Assembly (NCBI GenBank): GCA_964577175.1
Contig: CAZNYC010000017.1
Location: forward strand, 1 to 41,584
Direction: 5' to 3'
DNA length: 41,584 nucleotides
Source of the DNA: BS750m-G62 sp964577175
GTDB taxonomy: Bacteria; Planctomycetota; Phycisphaerae; FEN-1346
Positions 7,446 through 15,904 of the stretch are shown here, piece after piece; within the stretch, counting starts at the first letter, position 1, and each line of letters opens with the position of its first letter. A program made the position numbers and the translations under genes. The notes under the pieces are model-generated. The model saw only the letters and a list, made by a program, of their open reading frames with translations. It did not search any database and was not told where the DNA came from.

Positions 7446-10358
7446 ATGGCCCAATCCAGGAAGAAGCCGCGATGGATCTGGCTGGCCTCCGCCTGCCATC
7501 GGGAGAACGTCTATCTCCGGGCCCGCGGGCGGGTCGTCCTGGCCGCCGACCCCGCCGAGGCCATCCTCCAGATTACCGCCTTCTCCCGCTACGTGCTGTA
7601 CGTCAACGGCGAGTACGTGGGGTGCGGGCCGGCGCCGGGGCCCGCCGAGGCGCCGTACCTGGATGAGTACGCCACCGACGCCCTCCCCATGAAACGGGGC
7701 ACGAACGTCATTGCCGTCCTCGCTCATAACCCGTACGTGGGCATGCTCCGGCAGCCGCGGGCCCCCGGTGGTTTGTGGGGCCGCCTCGATGCCACGTACA
7801 AGAACGGCCGCACTGACACGCTGGTAACCGACAGCACGTGGAGGGTGTCGGCGGCGGCGGACTTCTCCGTCCGCGCCCCGCGGATCTACTGGACGGCGGG
7901 GTTCTGCGAAATCCGCGACACCCGCCGCGAGCCGGCCGGCTGGACCACCCCCGACTTCGACGACGGCGACTGGGCGGAGGCGGACCTCGTCTCGCCCAAG
8001 CGGTCCTCCGACGCGCCCGTCCCGCGTCCGCAGCCGCGGCCCGTCGCCCGGCCGGCGGAGCGGTTCGTTGAACCGGAACGCATCGCCGCCTCCGGACGGT
8101 GGGAGTGGGGCCCCGGCCCGACGGCCGTCCCGTTCGAGTTCGCCGTCCCGGACCCGGCGCACGGGGAGTTCTACGCCGCCACGTTCGTCCACTCGCACCG
8201 CCAGCAGAAGGCCCGCCTCGTCTTCGACTGCGACGAGTCCGGCGCCGTGTACGTGAACAACCGGCTGGCGGTCCGACAGGGCTACGACGAGCGGTTCGTC
8301 CACTGGCTGGAGTTCGTCGAGCACGACGAGTACCCGGGCATGCATCACGGGCAGGGGCATCGGGCCACGTCGGCCGAGGTGACGCTCGGCAAGGGATGGA
8401 ACTCGCTGGGGGTGGTCATTTACGACCCCGGCCGCTCCTGGGGCTTCGCCCTCCGGTTCGAGGACCCGTCCAGCGGCAAGATGCTGCCGATGGAGTACTC
8501 GCCGGACCTCGAAATGGACGACCCGCTCCACTGGCAGATTATCCTGGACCAGTTGTGCCCCTGCGGCAAGGGCGGGCTGCCGGAGGTCTTCGCGCCGAAC
8601 GCCCGGACGTTCCCGGATCCGGCCCAGGAACTGGGGTGGGAGGAGCGGACCCGCAACCGCCGCCATCCCCGCGGCGCCGCCGCCATGACCTCCGACCGCC
8701 GAGGCAAGGCGCCGATGCGGCTGACGGACGGCCAGTACGTGACGTTCGATTTCGGCCGCCAAGTCGTCGGGGGCGTGGACCTGGAGGTGACCGGTCCCGC
8801 CGGCGCCATCCTCGATCTGGCCTGGGCCGAGGGCCTCGGCGACGACGACCGCCTCGCCGCCGACGGCGTCCGGCGGGCCGACCGGGTCGTCCTGCGCGGC
8901 GATCGGCAGCGGCTGCGGACCGTCGGCCGGCGGGCCCTGCGGTACCTGCTCGTCGCCGCCCGCGTGGGCGGCAACGGTACCGTCCGCGTCCGCCGCCTGG
9001 GGGTCCAGGCACAGGCGGAGGATGCCGACCTCGCCGACGCCGTCCGTACCGGCGACCGGCATCTGGCCGACGCCGTCGCCCTGGCCGGCCGGACCTTCCA
9101 TGCCTGCCGGAACGACCTGCTGGAAGGCGCCCCCGGCCGCGACGCCGAACAGAGCATCCCGGCGGCATGGCTGCTCGACCAGGCCGGCCGCGTCCTTCTG
9201 GGCGAGTGCGAGCGCGGGGAGGCCGCCCTCCGCGCGGTGGCCGACCGGCAGGAAGCCGACGGCCGGCTGTACGGCGTGGCGCCGGGCGGGACGGAACTGA
9301 CCGCCCCGGACTGGTCGCTCCTGTGGATCGTCTGGCTGGCCGAGCACGTCGCTTGGACCGGCCGTCTGGATCTTGCCGAGGACCTCTACCCGGCCGTCCA
9401 GCGGTGCCTGGAGTGGACGGCCGGGTGGCGCGGGGCGGCCGGGCTGCTCGAGAACCCGACCGACGAGCCGCCCTGGTGGCTGTTCCTGGACCACTCGCCC
9501 ATGGTGAAGCAGGGCGAGGTGACCGCCTGGCAGGCCCTGTGGGTCCGGGCGCTCCGGGCGTCGGCGGACCTGGCGGCCTGGCTCGGCCGCGACGACGAGG
9601 CCGCCGCCGCACGCGACGAGGCCGACGCGGTCCGCCGCATCGCCCGCGACCGGCTCTTCGACGCCGACCGTGCCCGGTTCATCGACAGCCGCCTCTTCGC
9701 CCGGCGGGCGCGGGAGGGGTCGGCGGCCACGAACTACTATGCCCTCTGGGGCGGGCTGGCCTCGGAGGAGGAGGCCGAGCAGGTCCTGGCGCGCCTCTGG
9801 AAGGACGCGGCCACGGAGGCGGCCGTGTGGGGCCCCCGCGAGAATCCATACGTAAAGTACTTCGCGGCCGAGGCGCTGCTGTCGCGCGGGCGGGCGGCCG
9901 AGGCGCTGGCGATGCTCCGCGACTACTTCGGCCGCATGAAGAAGGCCGGCCTGGCGACCGTGCCGGAAGTCTTCCCGGTGCCGGCCCGCGGCGAGGCCCC
10001 GCCGCCCGGCGCCGACGACGGCCCGTACGGACGCCGGGTGCCGTGGGTCCTGTGTCATGGGACGGGCGTGTACCCGCCGGCGCTGGTGGCCCGGTGGATT
10101 CTGGGCGTGGCGCCGGAGGGGCCGGGCTTCGAGATGCTCCGCCTGGCGCCCATGCCGGCGGACCTGAAGCAGGTGGAAGGCCGCCTGTGGACGCCCAAGG
10201 GCTGGGTGGAAGTGGCCGTCCGCGCCACGAAGACGCGCCGCACCGTCCGCGCGACCCTGCCGGAGGGCCTGCCGTATCGCCTCGACCGCACGCACCTGGA
10301 CGAGACCGACGAGGTCGAGGTCAAGGGCGGAGAAGAGGCCGGAGCCGACGACGAGTAA
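7446..10358 (+). CDS. GH78-like glycosidase (alpha-L-rhamnosidase family)
   Basis: A 970-residue protein with the layout of bacterial alpha-L-rhamnosidases. N-terminal beta domains include ILQITAFSRYVLYVNGEYVGCGPAPGP-type text near 40 and WTTPDFDDGDWAEADL near 165, typical of the lectin-like domains of these enzymes. Next come a jelly-roll domain (about 225-345), a second one near 415-530, and an (alpha/alpha)6 barrel from about 535 to 880. The segment CRNDLLEGAPGRDAEQS at the barrel start aligns with the GH78 D-x-R-x-G-W-x-G-D region, but GAPGRD replaces the usual GW-x-GD, so substrate and activity may differ. No signal peptide is visible. Start chosen at 7446 (MAQSRKKPRW). It is followed by a sugar-isomerase-like gene, consistent with polysaccharide or glycoside use. 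Confidence 0.75.
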   Translation: MAQSRKKPRWIWLASACHRENVYLRARGRVVLAADPAEAILQITAFSRYVLYVNGEYVGCGPAPGPAEAPYLDEYATDALPMKRGTNVIAVLAHNPYVGMLRQPRAPGGLWGRLDATYKNGRTDTLVTDSTWRVSAAADFSVRAPRIYWTAGFCEIRDTRREPAGWTTPDFDDGDWAEADLVSPKRSSDAPVPRPQPRPVARPAERFVEPERIAASGRWEWGPGPTAVPFEFAVPDPAHGEFYAATFVHSHRQQKARLVFDCDESGAVYVNNRLAVRQGYDERFVHWLEFVEHDEYPGMHHGQGHRATSAEVTLGKGWNSLGVVIYDPGRSWGFALRFEDPSSGKMLPMEYSPDLEMDDPLHWQIILDQLCPCGKGGLPEVFAPNARTFPDPAQELGWEERTRNRRHPRGAAAMTSDRRGKAPMRLTDGQYVTFDFGRQVVGGVDLEVTGPAGAILDLAWAEGLGDDDRLAADGVRRADRVVLRGDRQRLRTVGRRALRYLLVAARVGGNGTVRVRRLGVQAQAEDADLADAVRTGDRHLADAVALAGRTFHACRNDLLEGAPGRDAEQSIPAAWLLDQAGRVLLGECERGEAALRAVADRQEADGRLYGVAPGGTELTAPDWSLLWIVWLAEHVAWTGRLDLAEDLYPAVQRCLEWTAGWRGAAGLLENPTDEPPWWLFLDHSPMVKQGEVTAWQALWVRALRASADLAAWLGRDDEAAAARDEADAVRRIARDRLFDADRARFIDSRLFARRAREGSAATNYYALWGGLASEEEAEQVLARLWKDAATEAAVWGPRENPYVKYFAAEALLSRGRAAEALAMLRDYFGRMKKAGLATVPEVFPVPARGEAPPPGADDGPYGRRVPWVLCHGTGVYPPALVARWILGVAPEGPGFEMLRLAPMPADLKQVEGRLWTPKGWVEVAVRATKTRRTVRATLPEGLPYRLDRTHLDETDEVEVKGGEEAGADDE

Positions 10359-10385
10359 GGGGCGTGACGGAGGAACGGAGGCGTT

Positions 10386-10436
10386 GTTCGACCCGGCCGC
10401 GGAAGCGGCCGGTCATCACCGCCTGGCGTGGCCGGC
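10386..10436. repeat. Family A single arm
   Basis: TTCGACCCGGCCGC, GGAA loop and GCGGCCGG, followed by TCATCACCGCCTGGCGTGG. Only the left arm is present; the promoter of the next gene begins where the right arm would lie. Confidence 0.7.
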
Positions 10437-10458
10437 TTGTCCCGCGTTCGTTATTTTG

Positions 10459-10486
10459 TTGAAAACGGCCGCGGCGCGGCTAGAGT
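10459..10486 (+). promoter_or_regulatory. Promoter of the sugar-isomerase-like gene
   Basis: TTGAAA (10459-10464), 16 bp, TAGAGT (10481-10486), about 80 nt before the ATG at 10575. Confidence 0.55.
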
Positions 10487-10574
10487 GCAAGGGCCGTCCC
10501 ATCGGCGCGGGCGGGAACGACCGGACATCCGACAGGCGAATCAGCGAACCACGACGTCAGGAAGGAGACTTGCC

Positions 10575-11537
10575 ATGAAACTCGGTGTCTTCGCGGTGCT
10601 CTTTGGCGGGCAGTCGCTCGACGATGCCCTCGACTACATCTGCGACACCGGCCTGGAGGCCGTCGAACTCGGCTGCGGCGCCTATCCCGGCGACGCCCAC
10701 GTGCCGGTGGCCGACCTCCTGAAGTCCAAGAAGAAGTGCGAGACCTTCAAGAAGCGGATCACCGACCGGGGCCTGGAGATCAGCGCGCTCTCCTGCCACG
10801 GCAACGCGCTGCATCCCGACGGCCGCATCGCCCGCGCCCACCACGACGCGTTCCAGAAGACGTGCCGCCTGGCCGAGCGCCTCGGCGTCAAGACGGTGAT
10901 CACGTTCTCGGGGTGCCCCGGCGGCGGGCCGAAGGACAAGGTCCCGAACTGGATCACCTGCCCCTGGCCGCCCGATTTTGAAGAGGCCGTCAAGTGGCAG
11001 TGGGAAGAGAAACTCGTCCCCTACTGGGAGAAGCAGGCCAAGTTCGCCCGCGACCACGGCTGCCGCGTCGGCTTCGAGATGCACCCCGGCTTCTGCGTCT
11101 ACAACACCGAGACGATGCTGAACCTGCGCAAGGCCGTCGGCAAGACGCTCGGGGCGAACTTCGACCCGTCGCACCTGTTCTGGCAGGGGATGGACCCGAT
11201 CGCCTCGGTCCGCGCCCTCGGCGACGCCATCTTCCACGTCCACGCCAAGGACTGCCGCGTGGACGAGGCCAACACGCTCGTCAACGGGGTGCTCGACACG
11301 AAGCACTACGGCGACGAGATCAACCGGTCGTGGATCTTCCGGACGGTGGGCTACGGCCACGGGGAAGACTTCTGGCGGAACTTCGTCACGACGCTCCGCA
11401 TGGTCGGCTACGACGGCGTGCTCTCCATCGAGCACGAGGACAGCCTGATGAGCGTCAACGAGGGGTTCCAGAAGGCCGTCGCCTTCCTCAAGGACGTCAT
11501 CCTGACCGAATCGACCGGCGAGATGTGGTGGGCGTAG
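10575..11537 (+). CDS. Xylose-isomerase-like TIM-barrel protein (sugar phosphate isomerase/epimerase)
   Basis: A 320-residue protein of the AP-endonuclease-2 / IolE-like superfamily (Pfam PF01261 type), which holds isomerases, epimerases and dehydratases of sugars and inositols. Seen: KLGVFAVLFGGQSLDDALDY at the N-terminus; LEAVELGCG strand near 25; ISALSCHGNALHPD near 73; VGFEMHPGF near 163; NFDPSHLFWQGMDP near 190; IFHVHAKDC near 220; LSIEHED near 288. The Glu, Asp, His and Glu residues at the strand ends fit a divalent-metal site. A strong AAGGAGA site precedes the ATG at 10575. The exact substrate cannot be read. Its own promoter and terminator frame it. Confidence 0.88.
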   Translation: MKLGVFAVLFGGQSLDDALDYICDTGLEAVELGCGAYPGDAHVPVADLLKSKKKCETFKKRITDRGLEISALSCHGNALHPDGRIARAHHDAFQKTCRLAERLGVKTVITFSGCPGGGPKDKVPNWITCPWPPDFEEAVKWQWEEKLVPYWEKQAKFARDHGCRVGFEMHPGFCVYNTETMLNLRKAVGKTLGANFDPSHLFWQGMDPIASVRALGDAIFHVHAKDCRVDEANTLVNGVLDTKHYGDEINRSWIFRTVGYGHGEDFWRNFVTTLRMVGYDGVLSIEHEDSLMSVNEGFQKAVAFLKDVILTESTGEMWWA

Positions 11538-11573
11538 GACGGCAGTGACTGAGTGACTTGAGTAACGACAAAG

Positions 11574-11625
11574 AGACGGCGCGCGACGCCCGAAGCGGTC
11601 GCGCGCCGTCTTCGTCTTTTCTTTC
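11574..11625. terminator. Bidirectional terminator
   Basis: A perfect 14-bp stem, AGACGGCGCGCGAC (11574-11587) with GTCGCGCGCCGTCT (11598-11611), loop of 10 nt, then TCGTCTTTTCTTTC. On the other strand CAAAGAG-type sequence follows. An outer imperfect inverted repeat (about 11543-11569 with 11621-11651) encloses it. It lies between convergent genes. Confidence 0.85.
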
Positions 11626-11649
11626 ACTCAGTTACTCAGTTACTCGTTG

Positions 11650-13407
11650 TTATGCCTCCACCTCACACTTCCGCGGCCTGGCGATGACGATAAAGCACTC
11701 CACCACCAGCGCCAGGGCCAGCACCAGCGTCAGGGCGTTCAGGCCGATCAGGGCGTACTTCTGGTACGCCGGGAACGCGTCGCTGACGGGCGTCTCGATG
11801 AACTCCCACTCCTTCCACACCATCGCCCACACCGTCAGGACGAGCATGAAGAGGCACGGGGCGAGCGTCAGCAGGTAGCCCAGCGTGCCCCGCCGGTGCA
11901 GGTACAGGGTGATCAGGAGCAGCGCCAGCGCCGCCAGCAACTGGTTCACCGCCCCGAACATCGGCCAGAGCATGAGGGCCCCTTTGCCGGAGGCGCCCGT
12001 CCCGAACGCCAGCGCCGCCGCCGCGACGACCGCCACGGCCGTCGCCACGTACCGGTTCGCGAGCGGCTTGATCTTGAAATCCGTTGCGAGTTCCGCCACC
12101 ACGTACCGCTGGATGCGGGTGGCGGTGTCGAGCGTCGTGCCGGCGAACGAAGCGATGAACACGCCGATGATGATGAGGCCCACCGCCTTCGGCACGCCGA
12201 TCGTCTCCAGCATGTTGGCCGACCCCACGACGACGGCGGCGAGTTTCGAGCCCAGTCCCTGGGCGGCCGTCCACGAGGCGTAGTGCTGCTGCCACGCCTC
12301 CGTGCCCGTGAAGATCTCGCCGCCCTTCTCGTAGGCCATGCCGATGCCGGCGCCGACGGCCACGAGGACGAGCGTCGCCAGGGCCGCTTCCATCAGCATC
12401 GAGCCGTAGCCGACGAACTGCGTGTCGGTCTCGCGGCGGACCTGCTTCGAGGAGGTCCCGCCCGAGACGAGGCAGTGGAACCCGGAGATGGCCCCGCAGG
12501 CGATCGTGACGCCCAGGAACGGCCAGAGGGGCGGGGCCCCTTCCGGCGCGAGGTTCACGCCGGGGGCCACGATCTCCAGGCCGCCCCACGCCGCCGACGC
12601 CGACACCCCCAGCACCAGCAGCCCCATCGCGATGAACAACTGCCACGCGTTGATGTAATCGCGCGGCTGAAGCAGCGTCGTCACCGGCAGCGTGGAGGCC
12701 ACGAACGCGTACGCGAGCAGGATAATGACCCAGACCGCCACCGACGAGAGGCCGAGGCCCAGCGCGCCGTCCGGCATCTCCAGCGGCAGCCACTGGCCGA
12801 TGACCACGGTCCCGTACATCGCCGCCACCGCCACGGCCGTGGCGAGCACCACGTTGGCATTCCACCGGTAGACGGCCCGGCCCAGCAGGATGGCGATTGG
12901 GATCTGGCACCACACCGCGAAGACCGATGCGGGGAACCGGGCGAAGATCGCCGCAATCACCACCCCGAAGATCGCGATCACAATGAGCAGTTCCAGGAAC
13001 ACCACCAGGAAGAAGATGGTCCGGGCCCGCGGGCCGACGTACCGGTCGGCCACTTCCGAGAGGCTTTTGCCCTCGCTGCGCATCGAGATGACCAGGGCGC
13101 CGAAGTCGTGCACCGCCCCCATGAAGATGGAGCCGACGACGACCCAGATGACGGCCGGCACCCAGCCCCAGATGATGCCGATGGCCGGCCCGACGATCGG
13201 CCCCGTGCCGGCGATGCTCGTGTAATGGTGCCCGAAGATGATGCCCCGCCGCGTGGCCACGTAGTCCACGCCGTCGGCCAGGCGCACGGACGGCGGCTCG
13301 ACCGAATCGTCGAGACGGAAAATCCGCCGGGCCAGGAACCGCCCGTACGTGTGGTACGCCACCAGGTACCCGACGAACGTGACGACGACCAGCAGCAGTG
13401 CGTCCAC
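11650..13407 (-). CDS. cstA: Carbon starvation protein CstA family transporter
   Basis: A 585-residue inner-membrane protein with many hydrophobic helices over its whole length. CstA-family proteins take up peptides or pyruvate. Seen: YHTYGRFLARRIFRLDD near 18, GIIFGHHYTSIAGTGPIVGP near 55 (the family signature), GAVHDFGALVISMRSEGKS near 95, GAISGFHCLVSGGTSSKQ near 310, and SFAGTTLDTATRIQRYV near 430. The family ranges from about 480 to 700 residues. GTG at 13407 is chosen because GCAGGAGGC lies just before it; longer in-frame starts reach the repeat upstream. The gene converges on the sugar-isomerase-like gene across a shared terminator. Whether it carries pyruvate or peptides cannot be told. 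Confidence 0.93.
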   Translation of the reverse strand: MDALLLVVVTFVGYLVAYHTYGRFLARRIFRLDDSVEPPSVRLADGVDYVATRRGIIFGHHYTSIAGTGPIVGPAIGIIWGWVPAVIWVVVGSIFMGAVHDFGALVISMRSEGKSLSEVADRYVGPRARTIFFLVVFLELLIVIAIFGVVIAAIFARFPASVFAVWCQIPIAILLGRAVYRWNANVVLATAVAVAAMYGTVVIGQWLPLEMPDGALGLGLSSVAVWVIILLAYAFVASTLPVTTLLQPRDYINAWQLFIAMGLLVLGVSASAAWGGLEIVAPGVNLAPEGAPPLWPFLGVTIACGAISGFHCLVSGGTSSKQVRRETDTQFVGYGSMLMEAALATLVLVAVGAGIGMAYEKGGEIFTGTEAWQQHYASWTAAQGLGSKLAAVVVGSANMLETIGVPKAVGLIIIGVFIASFAGTTLDTATRIQRYVVAELATDFKIKPLANRYVATAVAVVAAAALAFGTGASGKGALMLWPMFGAVNQLLAALALLLITLYLHRRGTLGYLLTLAPCLFMLVLTVWAMVWKEWEFIETPVSDAFPAYQKYALIGLNALTLVLALALVVECFIVIARPRKCEVEA

Positions 13408-13521
13408 GTCGGCCTCCTGCCTTGCCGACACCGGCGGCGACGTGCCGGCGTCCGTCCCCCCGCGCCGAACGGGCGTACTATCGCGCGCCGCGGCGCGGTT
13501 CGCAAGGGGTTCGTCCCGATG

Positions 13522-13600
13522 CGCAGGTGCCACGCAGTGCGCGTCGAACCGTGCGCTGAATCGGGAAGCACCGATTGACAAGCCATCGGTGGCACCTGCG
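13522..13600. repeat. Family C repeat (GTGCCAC...GACAAGC...GTGGCAC)
   Basis: The outer inverted arms are CGCAGGTGCCAC (13522-13533) and GTGGCACCTGCG (ending 13600). Inside are GCACCGATTGACAAGCCATC, whose ACCGAT pairs with ATCGGT, and an inner GTGC / GCGC hairpin. Related copies lie at about 35139-35210 and 36048-36123. Confidence 0.7.
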
Positions 13601-13690
13601 TGTAGCAGGCGGCGGGAGTTCTGCCCACCGCGCAAGACGCAGGGCGGGGGTCCGGCCGGGGAAAGCCTCGCCATTCCGCCCGCCGGTGCG

Positions 13691-13696
13691 TACAAT
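13691..13696 (+). promoter_or_regulatory. Probable -10 box of the alkaline phosphatase gene
   Basis: TACAAT lies 45 nt before the ATG at 13741. No convincing -35 box is seen at the right distance. Confidence 0.4.
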
Positions 13697-13740
13697 ACCC
13701 GATCCCAAGCGTGCACCGCGCGTTGCCAAAGGAGGCTGTT

Positions 13741-14928
13741 ATGCGTTTGTCCCGATGGAGCGTCCGGCTGCTCCTGTCCGTCCTGCTGAGCCTGTGCTTC
13801 CTCGCCGCCGCCTGGGCCGGGCCCCCGAAGAACGTCGTCCTGCTCATCGGCGACGGCATGGGGCCGGAGCAGGTCAAGGCCGCCGGCCTGTACGCCCACG
13901 GCGAGGCGGGAACCCTCGAGATGGAGAAGCATTACGTCGGCACGATGACGACCCACTCCGCCAACCGCGGCGGGCCGAACAAGGGGGCCACCGATTCCGC
14001 CGCCGCCGGCACCGCCATGGCCACCGGACGCAAGACGGACAGCCGCATCGTCTCCCGGACGCCTGACGGCGAGGATCTGGCGACCGTCCTGGAGGTCTTC
14101 GCCAAGGCCGGCAAAGCCACCGGCCTGGTCACCACCTGCCCGATGACGCACGCCACGCCCGCCTGCTTCGGCGCCCACGCCGAGACGCGGTACGAGTATG
14201 ACGACATCGCCGCCGACTACTTCACGCGTTCGCGGCCGAACGTCCTCTTCGGGGCGTACTATGAGGGCAAGGGCGTGAGCCGGGACATGGCCCGCGACGC
14301 CGGGTACGCCGTCGTCACGACCCGCGCCGAACTCCAGGCGCTGGTGGCGAAGGCCGAGGCCGGCGACGCGGGTGCCGAGGTGCACGTATCCGGCCAGTTC
14401 TCGTCGGGCCAGATCCCGTGGGAATACACGGGTCCGCTGCCCGGGCGGGAGAAGGGCGAGTACAAGTCCGCCGCCGGCGCCACGTGGGAAACCGCCCCGC
14501 ACCTTTCCCAGATGGCCGACGCCGCCCTCCGCCTCCTGGCGCGGAACCCGAAAGGACTCTTCCTGATGATCGAAGGCGGGACGATCGACTGGGCCGGCCA
14601 CGATAACTGCATCGAACGGAACGTGGCCGAGACCCTCGAGTTCGACAAGACCTGCCGCCTCGTCCTCGACTGGGCCGCCCGCCGCGACGATACGCTCGTC
14701 ATCATCACCGCCGACCACGAGTGCGGCGGCTTGAAGGTGGCGAGCGGTTGCGGCAAGGGCAAGATGCCCGAGGTCGCCTGGGAGAGCAAAGGCCATACCG
14801 ACGTGCCGGTGCCCGTCTACGCCGTCGGGCCGGGGGCGGAGCGCCTCAAGGGCGAGATCGACAACGTCGACCTGTTCCCCGTGATGACCGGTCAGCCGGT
14901 GCCCGCCACGGCCGACACCGTCCGCTGA
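13741..14928 (+). CDS. Alkaline phosphatase, exported
   Basis: A 395-residue periplasmic phosphomonoesterase of the PhoA superfamily. Residues 1-26 are a signal peptide (basic MRLSRWSVR, hydrophobic core, AAAWA cleavage). Mature motifs: VVLLIGDGMG (metal Asp38), KGATDSAAAGTAMATG with nucleophile Ser86, TTCPMTHATPA, FLMIEGGTIDWAGHDN with the metal ligands, VIITADHECGG, and HTDVPVPVYAVGPGA with the last His ligand. Length is slightly short but all metal-site motifs are present. AAAGGAGG just upstream is a near-perfect ribosome binding site. It likely frees phosphate from organic esters; no Pho box was recognised. Confidence 0.95.
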   Translation: MRLSRWSVRLLLSVLLSLCFLAAAWAGPPKNVVLLIGDGMGPEQVKAAGLYAHGEAGTLEMEKHYVGTMTTHSANRGGPNKGATDSAAAGTAMATGRKTDSRIVSRTPDGEDLATVLEVFAKAGKATGLVTTCPMTHATPACFGAHAETRYEYDDIAADYFTRSRPNVLFGAYYEGKGVSRDMARDAGYAVVTTRAELQALVAKAEAGDAGAEVHVSGQFSSGQIPWEYTGPLPGREKGEYKSAAGATWETAPHLSQMADAALRLLARNPKGLFLMIEGGTIDWAGHDNCIERNVAETLEFDKTCRLVLDWAARRDDTLVIITADHECGGLKVASGCGKGKMPEVAWESKGHTDVPVPVYAVGPGAERLKGEIDNVDLFPVMTGQPVPATADTVR

Positions 14929-14967
14929 CCCGGCGGGGCGTTCCCTTTTTTCTCCGCCGCCCGACGC

Positions 14968-14973
14968 TATAAT
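14968..14973 (+). promoter_or_regulatory. Consensus -10 box TATAAT
   Basis: TATAAT lies about 70 nt before the ATG at 15043, after a T-rich run (14945-14951). That run may also serve the end of the phosphatase transcript. No clear -35 box. Confidence 0.45.
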
Positions 14974-15042
14974 GGCGGCCCGTTGCGGTGCGTGAGCGTC
15001 GCACCGTCTTGAGGCCCGTCGCCCCGCGGTTGCGGAGGCCCC

Positions 15043-15762
15043 ATGACCCGTAAACAGGCCCTGACCCTCATCCCCCTCGGCGCGGTCCTCGCCGTTGCCG
15101 TGGTCGTCGCGCACCTGCTGCTGCCGACGGCGTCGGCGTCGTGGACCGTCAACCGCATTCTCCATCACGCGTGCGAGGCGGTGGCGGGCCTGGCGGCCGT
15201 GGGCGGCATCGTCTGGATCATGTGGCCGCGGCCCAAACCCCGCCGCCGCGACGCCCAGCGCGAGGAGGCCCGGCGGCGGGTCTTCGCCCTCCTCGGCTGC
15301 GTCCTGCTGGCCGTCGGCTTCGCCGTCTTCGCCGAGATGCACCGCGACGCCGCCGCCCGCGGCCGGCTGAAGGAGGCGGCATTCGCCGATCTTCAGGCCA
15401 TCGGCACGGCGCTCGATGCCTACGCGGCCGACCACAACGGCGGACGGCCGGAGACGGTCGGCGCCCTCGTGCCGCATTACCTCGACCGCGAGGGTCTGTA
15501 CTACCGTTATCGGCTCGGTCCGTCGCCGGTGCCGCCGCCCCCGGCGGAGGCGGAGGAGGACGCCGAGCCGCCCACCTACGTCCTCGCCCACAGGCTTCCC
15601 CGGCGGGACAACCAGCCGCCGCGCGACCCCGTCCGGGCTTACCTGAGGCCGGCACACGCCTGGGCGCCGCTGACGGTCGTCCTGGAGCGCGGCCGCGGCT
15701 GCCTCATCGTCGGCGAGGACCGCGTGGCGGGCCTCGAGCGCCGGCGGATGGAGGGGTTGTAG
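15043..15762 (+). CDS. Membrane protein of unknown function
   Basis: A 239-residue protein with three hydrophobic helices: about 8-27, 42-60 (AVAGLAAVGGIVWIMW) and 84-103 (VFALLGCVLLAVGFAVFAEM). A basic loop (RPKPRRRDAQREEARRR) lies between the second and third. The part after the third helix, DLQAIGTALDAYAADHNGGR near 119, looks like the start of a type II secretion pseudopilin-like soluble domain (helix then a short beta region), a resemblance only. A Pro/Glu-rich loop lies at about 165-178. It has its own -10 box and sits between the phosphatase and the Kelch gene. Function unknown. Confidence 0.75.
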   Translation: MTRKQALTLIPLGAVLAVAVVVAHLLLPTASASWTVNRILHHACEAVAGLAAVGGIVWIMWPRPKPRRRDAQREEARRRVFALLGCVLLAVGFAVFAEMHRDAAARGRLKEAAFADLQAIGTALDAYAADHNGGRPETVGALVPHYLDREGLYYRYRLGPSPVPPPPAEAEEDAEPPTYVLAHRLPRRDNQPPRDPVRAYLRPAHAWAPLTVVLERGRGCLIVGEDRVAGLERRRMEGL

Positions 15763-15843
15763 GCCCCGCGAGGTTCCCAGCCGCCGCATTGGTGCCCGGC
15801 GGCCGGGGAAGGCCACGACGCGGGCGCCCACGCGCTCCGACCG

Positions 15844-15871
15844 TTGAAACCGCCCTCCGGCGCATTACAAT
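15844..15871 (+). promoter_or_regulatory. Promoter of the Kelch-protein gene
   Basis: TTGAAA (15844-15849), 16 bp, TACAAT (15866-15871), followed by the ATG at 15905 with GGAGGG before it. Confidence 0.65.
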
Positions 15872-15904
15872 CGGCCCTGCGCCCGGTGTACGGAGGGTCA
15901 CGTC

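Noticed and set aside
7272..10295. A 1007-codon open frame on the minus strand over the glycosidase
   Set aside because: Antisense shadow of a well-supported GH78-like gene; its translation is Arg/Gly/Pro-rich without any known motif.
11650..15831. CstA frame extended to 15831
   Set aside because: The extension crosses the phosphatase and membrane-protein genes in antisense. GTG at 13407 with a good ribosome site fits the family N-terminus.
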